A stretch of 64,000 nt of DNA, from positions 1 to 64,000 of the forward strand of contig JBATUR010000035.1 of the NCBI GenBank assembly GCA_049671305.1, given 5' to 3'. The DNA is from CADCTM01 sp049671305. Its GTDB lineage: Bacteria > Cyanobacteriota > Cyanobacteriia > Cyanobacteriales > Coleofasciculaceae. The notes under the pieces were generated by a model. It saw nothing but the letters and a program-made list of their open reading frames with translations. It did not search any database and was not told the DNA's origin. The position numbers were made by a program, and so were the translations under genes. Below are positions 18,679 to 26,777 of this stretch, piece by piece. Every line of letters starts with the position of its first letter. The stretch's first letter is position 1.

Positions 18679-20406
18679 TTAATACTTCCGTTCCTTGGGT
18701 TCAAACATGGTAATTTTTACAGACATATAACTTAAATCAATGCCTGCGGGTGAGTAATAGGCTAATGTATGTTTGAGGAAATTAGTATCATCGCGTTCAG
18801 TATAATCCTCGCGACAATGTGCGCCTCGACTTTCGGTGCGATTTATTGCCGAGGTGAGAATCATTTCTCCAACAATCATTAAGCTGCGAAGTTCCAAAGC
18901 TTCGATGATTTCACTATTCCAACAACTGCCTTTGTCATCTAAATAAATTTGTTGGTATTGTTGTTGCAATTGTTTGAGCTGGTTTAAGCCTTCTTGCATT
19001 ACCTCTTGACTGCGGAAAACGCCACAATATTCGGTCATACAGTCTTGGAAGGTTTGACGCAGGGAATTTATGCGAATTGTGCCTGATTGGTTCAACAGAG
19101 CGTTAATTTGCTCCTGGGCGGCATTGAGGTAAGATTGCTCGTTGATTTCCGGTAGTTTACGATTTTGCACATATTGAGCGATCGCTTTTCCCGTGCGTCT
19201 GCCATAAACGATACATTCCAACAAAGAATTACTTCCTAAGCGGTTTGCCCCATGCACCGAAACACAAGCAGCTTCACCAGCGGCAAAGAAACTCTCCACC
19301 AAGCTATCAACACCGCTACGCACCTGTCCATCAGTATTTACAGGTATACCACCCATAGAATAATGAATCGTCGGGCGTACTGGCATCGGCTGATGTACGG
19401 CATCAATGCCCAGTAGTCGGTGTGCTTCTTCCCAACAAAAAGGCACACGACTCATGATTTTTTCCTTCCCCAGATGGCGCAAGTCGAGATAGACAGAAGT
19501 GCCGCCTGCACTGCCATCTGGATGAATACCACGACCGGCACGGACTTCACGAGTAATGGCACGGGAAGTAATATCACGAGGGGCGAGCTCCATGCGACTT
19601 GGGGCATAGTTTGCCATAAAGCGATCGCCTTCTGAGTTAATCAGATATGCGCCTTCTCCCCGCACCGCTTCGGAAATTAACACACCAACCGGATACAAAC
19701 CCGTAGGATGAAACTGCACAAATTCCATATCTTCCAACGGTACACCCGCCACCGCCGACATCGCCAAACCGTCGCCAGTCGAGGCATAGTCGTTGGAGGT
19801 GGTGTTATAAACTCGCCCATAACCACCGGTGGCAAACATGACCGCTTTTGCCCGGATTACGAGCAATTTGGTATCGATGATGTTGAACATGACCACGCCT
19901 TTAGCCTGGGCATCTTCTAAAATTAGCTGCATCACGTACCATTCTTCGTAGATACGGACGCCGTTATGTCTGAGGTTGTTGACGAGTTCGTGTAAGATGG
20001 CATGACCAGTTTTATCGGCGGCGTAGCAGGTACGGTTATGGGAATGCCCGCCAAATGCCCGTTGAGCGATGCGACCATCATTGAGTCGCGAAAACAAGAC
20101 GCCTAGATGTTCTAGGTCAATGACGACATCCGGGGCTTCGCTGGTGAGGATTTCTACGGCATCTTGGTCAGCTAGATAGTCGGAACCTTTGACGGTATCA
20201 AAGGCGTGGGCTTGCCAACTGTCTTCGGCATCGACATTTTTGAGGGTTGCCGCCATACCGCCTTGTGCCGCGACAGAGTGGGAACGAATCGGGTGAGTTT
20301 TGGCAACAAGGGCGACATCTAAGTTAGGATCGGTTCGTTTGATTTCTAGGGCAGCGCGACAGCCGGCTAAACCGCCCCCAACAATGATTACATCGTGTTC
20401 TTGCAT
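18679..20406 (-). CDS. sdhA: Succinate dehydrogenase / fumarate reductase flavoprotein subunit
   Basis: 575 residues, normal length for the family. The FAD-binding Rossmann motif IIVGGGLAGCRAAL is at the N-terminus. His43 in RSHSVAAQGG is the expected covalent FAD attachment site. The substrate-region motifs GGHSHNRTC (119-127) and GGIPV and the C-terminal SRGAHCREDY are present. It oxidises succinate to fumarate and passes electrons to an iron-sulfur subunit (SdhB) and the thylakoid or plasma-membrane quinone pool. SdhB is not in this window, which fits the scattered sdh genes of cyanobacteria. An intrinsic terminator lies just upstream (20451-20480), so the promoter must sit in roughly 45 bases or transcription must read through. 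Confidence 0.95.
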   Translation of the reverse strand: MQEHDVIIVGGGLAGCRAALEIKRTDPNLDVALVAKTHPIRSHSVAAQGGMAATLKNVDAEDSWQAHAFDTVKGSDYLADQDAVEILTSEAPDVVIDLEHLGVLFSRLNDGRIAQRAFGGHSHNRTCYAADKTGHAILHELVNNLRHNGVRIYEEWYVMQLILEDAQAKGVVMFNIIDTKLLVIRAKAVMFATGGYGRVYNTTSNDYASTGDGLAMSAVAGVPLEDMEFVQFHPTGLYPVGVLISEAVRGEGAYLINSEGDRFMANYAPSRMELAPRDITSRAITREVRAGRGIHPDGSAGGTSVYLDLRHLGKEKIMSRVPFCWEEAHRLLGIDAVHQPMPVRPTIHYSMGGIPVNTDGQVRSGVDSLVESFFAAGEAACVSVHGANRLGSNSLLECIVYGRRTGKAIAQYVQNRKLPEINEQSYLNAAQEQINALLNQSGTIRINSLRQTFQDCMTEYCGVFRSQEVMQEGLNQLKQLQQQYQQIYLDDKGSCWNSEIIEALELRSLMIVGEMILTSAINRTESRGAHCREDYTERDDTNFLKHTLAYYSPAGIDLSYMSVKITMFEPKERKY

Positions 20407-20450
20407 TCTCAGTTTGGTTGTTAGATTGCCTGTATTTATGGTGACACGTT

Positions 20451-20480
20451 AAAAAAAAATCCCTACCCAGAAGGGAGGGG
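20451..20480 (-). terminator. Intrinsic terminator or attenuator upstream of sdhA
   Basis: On the minus strand a GC-rich hairpin (CCCTCCC, loop TTCT, GGGTAGGG with one bulged base) is followed directly by A and nine T. It lies between the small membrane gene and sdhA. Confidence 0.7.
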
Positions 20481-20508
20481 AAGTTTTTAATGTTTTATGA
20501 ATTACTTT

Positions 20509-20820
20509 TTAACTAGGTACTTGAACTGTTTTTTGGACGGGTGTGTTGCCTCGGAGTGATTCAGTTGTTTCGCCTTCTAGCATGGGAGAGACTTCGATGT
20601 GGTTTAGGAGTGTGGTTACGAAGGTGAAGAGTAGGAAGGGCAGAGATAGTACTAAGATTAGTCCCACGGTTGCTAGGGCGTAGATTTGGCGATCGGCACT
20701 CCAGAGGGCTAATGCTGAAGCCAGACTAATGAAAATGACGATTAGCCAAATGATGACTTGTCCATATATGTCGCCAAAGCTAAGTGTGCAGCTAATGCGG
20801 TAACGGCTAAATTTATCCAT
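20509..20820 (-). CDS. Small two-helix membrane protein of unknown function
   Basis: 103 residues from the ATG at 20820, chosen because GAGGA sits five bases upstream; an ATG at 20835 would add five residues. Two hydrophobic helices are evident, about residues 21-41 (VIIWLIVIFISLASALALW) and 48-70, with a charged N-terminus and a hydrophilic tail. I do not recognise the family. It is on the same strand as sdhA, but an intrinsic terminator separates them, so a role in the succinate dehydrogenase complex is only a guess. Confidence 0.65.
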   Translation of the reverse strand: MDKFSRYRISCTLSFGDIYGQVIIWLIVIFISLASALALWSADRQIYALATVGLILVLSLPFLLFTFVTTLLNHIEVSPMLEGETTESLRGNTPVQKTVQVPS

Positions 20821-21100
20821 GATATTCCTCGACATATTTCTTTAAAAGTTAAGGATAGGTGCGTCTTTCAGATTTGGCGCATTTCTCAATATATTTTTAA
20901 AGCGGTTGTAATATTGCTTTACGTTTGCGGGTTGGGTGGGGTTTTTGTTCAGTCGTATCTTTGAAGGTGCAACTTAGTTACAACTACTTAAAATTATCTT
21001 GCTTCAAGACACGGCGGAAGATAGCGATCGCTCTTTTGATAAGTGAGAAGCGATCGCGTTAACCTTCTGCCTCTAGGTTCGTGATGCGACTGCGTAGCGG
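20821..21100. other. Intergenic region with HIP1 sites
   Basis: 280 bases with two GCGATCGC octamers (about 21024 and 21050). The phrase TAAGTGAGAAGCGA here recurs near 63474. No ORF is supported. Confidence 0.45.
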
Positions 21101-21106
21101 CTACGC
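21092..21106. repeat. Small palindrome covering the vapC stop
   Basis: GCGTAGC-G-GCTACGC, 7-bp arms with a one-base centre. It provides the TAG stop and the last Ala codon of vapC. Similar GCGTAGC/GCTACGC palindromes are, to my knowledge, dispersed in heterocystous cyanobacterial genomes. Confidence 0.6.
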
Positions 21107-21544
21107 TAATGCTTGAGGATGAACAACTACAATTTCATTTATGTTGCGGAAATCATCTGGGTTAAACGTCAGTAAATGCGTCACACCATGCGCCAGCATC
21201 ACGGCAACTAACCGGGCATCATGTACACGCTTACCCTGAAGTTGATAGCTCGTCACCAGATTGAACCAGTGAAGGAATATTTGTGGAGTTTCCTCAAGCT
21301 GTGGAAACTGACTTAAAATCAGCTCGATTTCAGTACGAGTTTGTGCGACACTCCATCCCAAACCGTTTACTTGGGCTGGACGAGTTGCAACAACCCAGAA
21401 CTCAATGATGTTTTGGCTGGTGATGAAAACGCGATCTCGTTGCCTTAGAAGGGTAGCTGTTGCTCTACCAGCTAGTAAGTTCACGGGTGAAGTCCTGTCG
21501 CTCATGCGAAGCAAAACATTGGTATCAAGGAGATAGTCGGTCAT
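21101..21544 (-). CDS. vapC: VapC-type PIN-domain toxin
   Basis: 147 residues of a PIN-domain ribonuclease. Conserved acidic positions are visible: Asp7 in LLDTNVLLR, Glu in QNIIEFW, Asp in VHDARL and the C-terminal TFNPDDF. VapC toxins cleave structured RNA such as tRNA or rRNA when the antitoxin is lost. The gene starts in a TAATG overlap with the upstream antitoxin, typical of coupled toxin-antitoxin expression. The 3' end lies inside a small palindrome, so the original C-terminus may have been altered. Confidence 0.88.
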   Translation of the reverse strand: MTDYLLDTNVLLRMSDRTSPVNLLAGRATATLLRQRDRVFITSQNIIEFWVVATRPAQVNGLGWSVAQTRTEIELILSQFPQLEETPQIFLHWFNLVTSYQLQGKRVHDARLVAVMLAHGVTHLLTFNPDDFRNINEIVVVHPQALA

Positions 21545-21807
21545 TAGTCGTAGATATTCTCCCGCCGCAAGGCTTCGTCTGGCAGATTAGGTCCATCCTT
21601 GTGACTTTGCACCCACTGCATTAATCGTTCCGCCCGTTCTTCAGGCGTGGCGGTTGCCCAAAAGGGTTGTTCTGGGGGAACGGGGGACAGGATTAAGCGA
21701 TCGCTTTTTACCTCGATCACGAACCGGGTATTAGTCCCAATTGCCTGTAAAATCTCAGTAGGTAGTTGTAAGATGCCGGCTTCACTCACTTCAACAATCA
21801 AAGACAT
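21544..21807 (-). CDS. vapB: AbrB/MazE-like antitoxin partner of VapC
   Basis: 87 residues from the ATG at 21807 (GGAG nine bases upstream); the frame extends five codons further. The N-terminal 50 residues form a SpoVT/AbrB-type swapped-hairpin DNA-binding motif (VEVSEAGILQLPTEIL, RLILSPV). The C-terminal half is polar and should wrap the toxin. Such proteins neutralise VapC and autorepress the operon. It is divergent from the restriction-modification operon, 121 bases away, so its operator could overlap that promoter. Confidence 0.82.
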   Translation of the reverse strand: MSLIVEVSEAGILQLPTEILQAIGTNTRFVIEVKSDRLILSPVPPEQPFWATATPEERAERLMQWVQSHKDGPNLPDEALRRENIYD

Positions 21808-21928
21808 GGCGATCGGCTCCAAGCAGTCAATAAGGTGTCTGTTTAGAGCTATTTTACTGAATTGGAATACTCAAGATTAAGAAAGCGTTTGCCAAAACTT
21901 CACCAATAGCACCGGAGTTAAGACTGCA

Positions 21929-23776
21929 ATGTCATTCTCGTTTGATGCTTATCTCAAGTCGATTCAAAAAAACCTGCAACTCGGTAGTGAACGTAGCCAT
22001 TATCCAGCATTAAAAAATTTGCTAGATGATCCGAAGCATGGAATTGACGCAGTTATTGAAGAAAAAGGCAATAAAGCAGGCATTCCAGACTTTACGGTAA
22101 AACAGCGAGACTTGCTAGTGGGTTATGTGGAAGCCAAAGACGTTGGGTTAGATCTAGATCAGATTGAAAAAACTGAGCAATTAAAGCGATATTTAGAATC
22201 GTTTCCTAATTTGGTGTTGACGAATTATCTAGAGTTTCGCTGGTATGTGAATGGGAAGCGCAGACTTAAGGAAGTTTTAGCAGTACGCAACGGCAATGCT
22301 CTGCAAGCTAAGAATACTGTCAAGATTGCAGCGGTACTCGATCAGTTTCTCAATTATACAGGCGAGATCATTCGTAGTCCTGAAGACTTGGCGCGACAGA
22401 TGGCGAGGTTAACAAAAGCGATCCGGTTGGCAACAGCTACGGCTTTGAGTTTAGAGAAATTTGAGGGAGAATTGCATCAATTGAAGCAGGGCTTTAGTGA
22501 GGTGTTGCTACCCAATTTAACTGATGCTGAATTTGCCGATATGTATGCTCAGACTATATCTTATGGGCTATTTGCGGCAAGAGTTGGTCATGCTCAAAAT
22601 CCGGCGGGTGAGACGTTTACTCGGCGCACGGCGGGCACTTATATTCCGGCAACCAACCCATTTTTAAAGCGGTTATTTAATACTATTGTCGAAACAGATG
22701 CCGTTAGTCAGATTGATTGGGCGATCGATGATTTGGTGCAGTTGTTGTCTCAAGTGGAAATGGGCAGCATTTTAGAAAATTTTGGGCAGCGTACTCGGCA
22801 GGAAGATCCGGTTGTGCATTTTTACGAGACATTTTTGGCGGCGTACAATGCGGCTTTGCGAAAAAGTCGAGGGGTTTATTATACACCGGAACCTGTGGTG
22901 TCGTTTATTGTGCGATCGGTTGATGCCATTCTGAAAGATCGCTTTGATTTGCCGTTGGGTTTGGCAGATAACGCTAAAGATCCAATAATACAAAAGCCGA
23001 GAGTGCAAATTCTTGATCCGGCAACGGGGACGGGTACGTTTTTGTATGAGGTGGTGAAGCAGATTTATCGCAACTTAGAAGAAATTGGCATGGCGAATCA
23101 GTGGGATAGCTATGTGCGAGATAATTTATTGAATCGGTTGTTTGGCTTTGAGTTGTTGATGGCTCCTTATGCGATCGCTCACCTTAAACTAGGTCTACAA
23201 CTACAAGAATTAGGCTATCAATTTCAGGGCAAACAGCGATTAGGAATTTATTTGACAAATACACTAGATGAAGCACTGAAAAAGTCAGAGATTTTGTTTG
23301 GTCAATTTGTGGCACAGGAGGCAAATGAAGCCTCGGCAGTGAAACGAGATACGCCTGTGATGGTAGTGTTGGGTAATCCTCCTTATTCTGGACATTCGGC
23401 AAATAAAAGTGAGTGGATCGCGGGTTTAATTAAAGATTATTACTTTGTAGATGGTGTGCCATTAGGTGAAAGAAATCCTAAATATTTGCAAGATGACTAT
23501 GTGAAATTTATTCGCTTTGGTCAGTGGCGAATTGACAGAACTGGCTCTGGTATTCTGGCATTTATTACTAATCATGGCTATCTAGATAATCCCACATTTC
23601 GGGGAATGCGCCAGAGTTTAGAGAAGACATTTGACGAGATTTATGTGATGGATTTGCATGGTAACAGTCGAAAAAAAGAAGTTGCCCCAAATGGTTCACC
23701 TGATAATAATGTGTTTGATATTCAGCAAGGGGTGGCAGTAGCTATTATGGTGAAATATCCCAAGGAGAAAGCCTGA
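21929..23776 (+). CDS. Restriction-modification enzyme, nuclease plus N6-adenine methylase half (split Type IIG/ISP-like)
   Basis: 615 residues. The N-terminus carries a PD-(D/E)XK nuclease motif, Asp54 in GIPDFT and Glu68-x-Lys70 in GYVEAKD. After a helical linker the N6-adenine methylase domain shows motif I DPATGTGT (363-370) and motif IV NPPY (483-486), then the conserved NHGYLDNPTFRGMRQSL and NVFDIQQGVAVAI. In related single-chain enzymes the sequence would continue into the target-recognition domain, which here is a separate gene at 24209. The stop (23774-23776) overlaps the hicB ATG, and its last codons (AAG GAG) are a strong Shine-Dalgarno for hicB. No helicase domain is present, unlike LlaGI-type Type ISP enzymes. 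Confidence 0.88.
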   Translation: MSFSFDAYLKSIQKNLQLGSERSHYPALKNLLDDPKHGIDAVIEEKGNKAGIPDFTVKQRDLLVGYVEAKDVGLDLDQIEKTEQLKRYLESFPNLVLTNYLEFRWYVNGKRRLKEVLAVRNGNALQAKNTVKIAAVLDQFLNYTGEIIRSPEDLARQMARLTKAIRLATATALSLEKFEGELHQLKQGFSEVLLPNLTDAEFADMYAQTISYGLFAARVGHAQNPAGETFTRRTAGTYIPATNPFLKRLFNTIVETDAVSQIDWAIDDLVQLLSQVEMGSILENFGQRTRQEDPVVHFYETFLAAYNAALRKSRGVYYTPEPVVSFIVRSVDAILKDRFDLPLGLADNAKDPIIQKPRVQILDPATGTGTFLYEVVKQIYRNLEEIGMANQWDSYVRDNLLNRLFGFELLMAPYAIAHLKLGLQLQELGYQFQGKQRLGIYLTNTLDEALKKSEILFGQFVAQEANEASAVKRDTPVMVVLGNPPYSGHSANKSEWIAGLIKDYYFVDGVPLGERNPKYLQDDYVKFIRFGQWRIDRTGSGILAFITNHGYLDNPTFRGMRQSLEKTFDEIYVMDLHGNSRKKEVAPNGSPDNNVFDIQQGVAVAIMVKYPKEKA

Positions 23777-23979
23777 TGAAATGGCGTGTTGTGCTTGAAG
23801 CTGATGCTGAAACAGGAGATTGGTCTGTTTGGTGTCCCGAATTACCAGGTTGTATTTCGGCTGGAGAAACTGAAGAAGAAGCGTTAGAAAATATTCGTGA
23901 AGCGATCAAACTTTATCTTGAACCAGAGCCCATTGAATTAAATTCAGGAGCAATTTTGCGCGAGGTTTTGGTAGGATGA
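23776..23979 (+). CDS. hicB: HicB-like antitoxin embedded in the R-M operon
   Basis: 67 residues with the HicB/UPF0150 fold signature: WSVWCPELPGCISAGETEEEALENIREAI. This partial RNase H-like module binds and neutralises HicA. No C-terminal DNA-binding extension (HTH or ribbon-helix-helix) is present, so it probably cannot repress its own promoter and relies on the host operon for control. AAGGAG eight bases upstream is a strong ribosome site. The start overlaps the stop of the methylase half, and the end overlaps the hicA start (ATGA). Confidence 0.9.
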   Translation: MKWRVVLEADAETGDWSVWCPELPGCISAGETEEEALENIREAIKLYLEPEPIELNSGAILREVLVG

Positions 23980-24200
23980 CTCGCACCCGCCGCATGAATG
24001 CAGATGAAGTTGAGCGCATTCTGGAGAGTTATGAATTTGAATTGATTTCTCAAAAGGGTAGTCATCGTAAGTGGAGAAATCTTGATCGCCAGCTTCAAGT
24101 AATTGTGCCTTATCACAAGGGACGCGATTTGCCGATTGGTACACTCCGCAACATTATGATTAGTGCTGACATCCCAGAAAGTGAATGGAAAACGGAGTAA
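23976..24200 (+). CDS. hicA: HicA-type mRNA interferase toxin embedded in the R-M operon
   Basis: 74 residues with the HicA dsRBD-like fold. The catalytic His30 is in QKGSHRKWR, followed by VIVPYHKGRDLPIGTLRNIM. HicA cleaves mRNA independently of translation and causes growth arrest until HicB is resupplied. All key residues look intact. It starts four bases inside hicB, and its 3' end (GGAGTAA) supplies a Shine-Dalgarno for the target-recognition half of the R-M enzyme nine bases later. Confidence 0.9.
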   Translation: MTRTRRMNADEVERILESYEFELISQKGSHRKWRNLDRQLQVIVPYHKGRDLPIGTLRNIMISADIPESEWKTE

Positions 24201-24208
24201 AGTAATTT

Positions 24209-25456
24209 ATGGCTAAAATTTATCACGCTGATCTTTGGGGTTCACGAGAGGATAAATATCGTTATCTTCAAGAGCATGATATTACGACTGTTGAATGGAC
24301 AGAGATAAATCCTAAAGCTCCGTTTTACCGATTCATTCCTCAAAATACCGACCTTTTAGCAGAATACGATGCAGGCTGGAAAATTACAGAAATAATGCCA
24401 GTCAATTCAACAGGAGTTAAAACTCATCGAGATCATTTTGTTTTTGATTTTGATGTATCAGAACTCCGAAAACGTATAGATAAGTTTAGAGATTTAAGCA
24501 TTTCAGATCAAGAAATTAGTGAAACCTATGAAATTCAAGACACGAGGGATTGGAAGTTAAGCCAAAGACGGCGTTCTTTAAAAGCAAATTCTGATTGGGA
24601 AAGTTATTTTACACAATGTTTATATCGTCCGTTTGATTGGAGAGCTTATTATCATCATGAAGATGTAGTTGAATTACCAAGAAATGAAGTGATGCACAAT
24701 ATTTCGCTAAACAAAAATATTGGATTAATTACTAGTCGTCAACAGTCTCAAAGTGATGGATGGAGTTTAGTCTGGGTAACTAATGGAATCATAGAATGTT
24801 GTTCCATTTCTAATAAAACAAAAGAAACAAATTACTTATTTCCGCTTGTTATATATCCAGATACAACCAATGAACAAGGCAGCTTATTCATTGAAAAATC
24901 TCCTAATTTCTCCTCAGATTTCATCGCAGCAATTCGAGAAAAACTTAGCTACATTCCCACACCAGAAGCCATCTTTTATTACATCTACGCCATCTTCCAC
25001 AGTCCCACCTATCGCCAACGTTACGCCGAGTTTCTCAAAATCGACTTTCCCCGTGTGCCATTAACTAGCAATGATCAACTCTTCAAAGATCTGAGTGCAA
25101 AAGGTCAGGCATTAGTAGACTTGCACCTAATGAAATCGAAGAAACTCAATAAGCTGATTACTAAAATGGGAGGTGAGGGCGATAATGCTGTTACCGAAGT
25201 TACCTATAAACCTAAAGAACAAAGAGTTTATATTAACAAAACTCGCTACTTTGAAGGCATTGCGCCTGATGTTTGGGAATTTAAGATTGGTGGTTATCAG
25301 GTGTTAGACAAATGGCTGAAAGACCGTAAAAAAGCTAAACGAACTTTATCTTTTGATGATGTATTGCATTATCAAAAGGTGGTGATTGCCCTCAAAGAAA
25401 CCATGCAACTGATGGTAGAAATAGATCAATTGATTCCTGGCTTCCCCATTGAGTAG
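24209..25456 (+). CDS. Target-recognition half of the split Type IIG/ISP-like R-M enzyme
   Basis: 415 residues. It begins AKIYHADLWGSREDKYRYL and continues with WTEINPKAPFYRFIPQNTDLL, CLYRPFDWRAYYHHED and KIGGYQVLDKWLKDRK, all of which I recognise as the C-terminal part of single-chain enzymes whose N-terminal part is at 21929. The first residues match where the upstream half ends (after FDIQQGVAVAIMVK), so little or nothing of the domain has been lost. It probably gives DNA sequence specificity, acting in trans with the methylase half. It follows hicA by eight bases with GGAG as ribosome site. Confidence 0.85.
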   Translation: MAKIYHADLWGSREDKYRYLQEHDITTVEWTEINPKAPFYRFIPQNTDLLAEYDAGWKITEIMPVNSTGVKTHRDHFVFDFDVSELRKRIDKFRDLSISDQEISETYEIQDTRDWKLSQRRRSLKANSDWESYFTQCLYRPFDWRAYYHHEDVVELPRNEVMHNISLNKNIGLITSRQQSQSDGWSLVWVTNGIIECCSISNKTKETNYLFPLVIYPDTTNEQGSLFIEKSPNFSSDFIAAIREKLSYIPTPEAIFYYIYAIFHSPTYRQRYAEFLKIDFPRVPLTSNDQLFKDLSAKGQALVDLHLMKSKKLNKLITKMGGEGDNAVTEVTYKPKEQRVYINKTRYFEGIAPDVWEFKIGGYQVLDKWLKDRKKAKRTLSFDDVLHYQKVVIALKETMQLMVEIDQLIPGFPIE

Positions 25457-25871
25457 AACTTGATAACTCAACATTCTAAGGAGAAAGTAGCATCACAGAA
25501 ATTATTTTTTTGTTTGAAGATGAGCCTGAATGAGGCTATGTAGCTAGGGCGATCTTGTGAATCGATGTCATTATCATGATGAAACGACTCGTCTGAAACT
25601 ATTCGTTTATTGTTTCCCTAAAAGTTGATTTATAAAATATTATTTTAAAACTCAATTTGTTTACTTTGATTTTTCATTTTAATATTTACAAACACTCATA
25701 ATCAAGTCAGCTTGGTATAAAAAAAATAATAAATAAAATTGAAAAATCTGTTGTATGCTATATATTAGCGAAAGCCAAAAGGCGAGTAGCTAACCCCCTT
25801 CACAACGCCACTTCTTGCAGGAATTTCGTTGTGTTGGGGGATGCTCCAAGAATAACCAAGGAAGCAAATAC
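25457..25871. other. AT-rich intergenic region and leader
   Basis: 415 bases, very AT-rich at 25600-25750. The 10-mer AAGGAGAAAG at 25478-25487 is identical to the hicB ribosome-site region (23762-23771), but no ORF follows. The 3' part forms the hairpin leader of the next gene. Confidence 0.5.
25794..25840 (+). promoter_or_regulatory. Leader stem-loop upstream of a small conserved ORF
   Basis: CCCCC-TT-CACAACG (25794-25807) pairs with CGTTGTG-TT-GGGGG (25827-25840) around a 19-base loop with a symmetric TT/TT internal loop. It ends 31 bases before the ATG at 25872 and leaves the Shine-Dalgarno free. It could be a translational or mRNA-stability element. Confidence 0.5.
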
Positions 25872-26102
25872 ATGGTAACACCAAAAGAAACAACTCTGAC
25901 TTACAAAGAAGCAACAATTCACATTGTCAACCAAGCGCAGACAGTGGTGATTAAATGGGAATCGAAACTAGATGGCAGCATCGGTAGTTTACAAGTTTCC
26001 CGAACCAACTGGGCTGATGGTGAAGTGGTTAGGATGGTGATGGAAACTATCGACCGTTGCTACAACAAACACCAACGCATCAAGAACCAAAAACGCGCTT
26101 AA
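25872..26102 (+). CDS. Small conserved-type protein of unknown function
   Basis: 76 residues from the ATG at 25872, which has AAGGAAG seven bases upstream; the longer frame from 25815 would start inside the leader hairpin. The sequence looks like a compact mixed alpha/beta protein (TIHIVNQAQTVVIKWESK, then VVRMVMETIDRCYNKHQ) with a basic C-terminus. I do not recognise it. It lies between the R-M operon and a RelE-type pair, so a link with the island is possible but untested. Confidence 0.65.
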   Translation: MVTPKETTLTYKEATIHIVNQAQTVVIKWESKLDGSIGSLQVSRTNWADGEVVRMVMETIDRCYNKHQRIKNQKRA

Positions 26103-26209
26103 AAAATGCGGCGTTGCTGAGATGAAGCGGTCTGCTAAAAGCAGATCGCTCTTTAACAAACACTCAAGAATTATAATAGAAACTAAACCACTATTCCTTG
26201 AAATGTGTC

Positions 26210-26461
26210 ATGCTCCAAAAAACAGTACAAGTACAAATTCCCTTTCAATTTCTAGTAGATGCGATCGCCTCATGTGGACTCGAAGAAAAGCGCAAAATTT
26301 TACAACTACTAAATGAAGAAATTGATCAAGCAGAAGAAGATTTATTAGAAGAAAATCCAACTGTTCAAGCTGAAATTCAAGAAGCGCGTATTGCTTACCA
26401 GACAGGAGACTATCAAACTATTCAAGATTACATCGCTAGTAAGTCTGGGAAGACTCCATGA
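26210..26461 (+). CDS. Putative antitoxin of a RelE-type pair
   Basis: 83 residues from the ATG at 26210; a TTG at 26198 would add four. It starts with a short beta segment (TVQVQIPFQFLVDAI), then a strongly acidic helix (LLNEEIDQAEEDLLEENPTVQAEI) and a tail ending DYIASKSGKTP. The acidic helical form and the four-base ATGA overlap with the RelE-like gene support an antitoxin role, but I cannot assign a named family. It probably neutralises the following toxin and may bind its promoter. Confidence 0.7.
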   Translation: MLQKTVQVQIPFQFLVDAIASCGLEEKRKILQLLNEEIDQAEEDLLEENPTVQAEIQEARIAYQTGDYQTIQDYIASKSGKTP

Positions 26462-26721
26462 TTTATACAGTAATTCTTCCCAAACCTGTACAGAAACAAC
26501 TTGATAACTTACCTGATGATATCCGTAATCGAATTGTAGAAAAGATTGTATTGTTAGCTCAAGAACCACGTCCACAGGGAGCTATTAAGTTAAAAGGTTA
26601 TGATGATGAATATCGCGTCCGAGTAGGTGATTACCGAGTGCGCTACGAAATAGACGATGAAGAATTTGTGGTTTTATTGCTTTTCTGCAAGCATCGTAAG
26701 GATGTTTATAGAAGCAAATAG
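26458..26721 (+). CDS. RelE/ParE-superfamily toxin
   Basis: 87 residues with the RelE-fold pattern: helical PKPVQKQLDNLPDDIRNRIVEKI, then beta strands IKLKGYDDEYRVRVGDYRVRYEI and VVLLLFCKHRKDVYR. The Arg-rich strands and terminal RKDVYR fit ribosome-dependent mRNA-cleaving RelE members rather than ParE gyrase poisons. It overlaps the upstream antitoxin by four bases. Confidence 0.85.
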   Translation: MIYTVILPKPVQKQLDNLPDDIRNRIVEKIVLLAQEPRPQGAIKLKGYDDEYRVRVGDYRVRYEIDDEEFVVLLLFCKHRKDVYRSK

Positions 26722-26777
26722 CCTGATTTCCCAAGCACAAATTATGGTAGATATCTTTAGCAGGCATAACATTATTC

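Noticed and set aside
20509..20820. Small membrane protein as the missing SDH membrane anchor
   Set aside because: An intrinsic terminator separates it from sdhA and no haem or quinone motif is visible.
21024..21057. Paired GCGATCGC octamers as operators
   Set aside because: HIP1 octamers are abundant throughout the window, including inside genes, so they are not specific sites.
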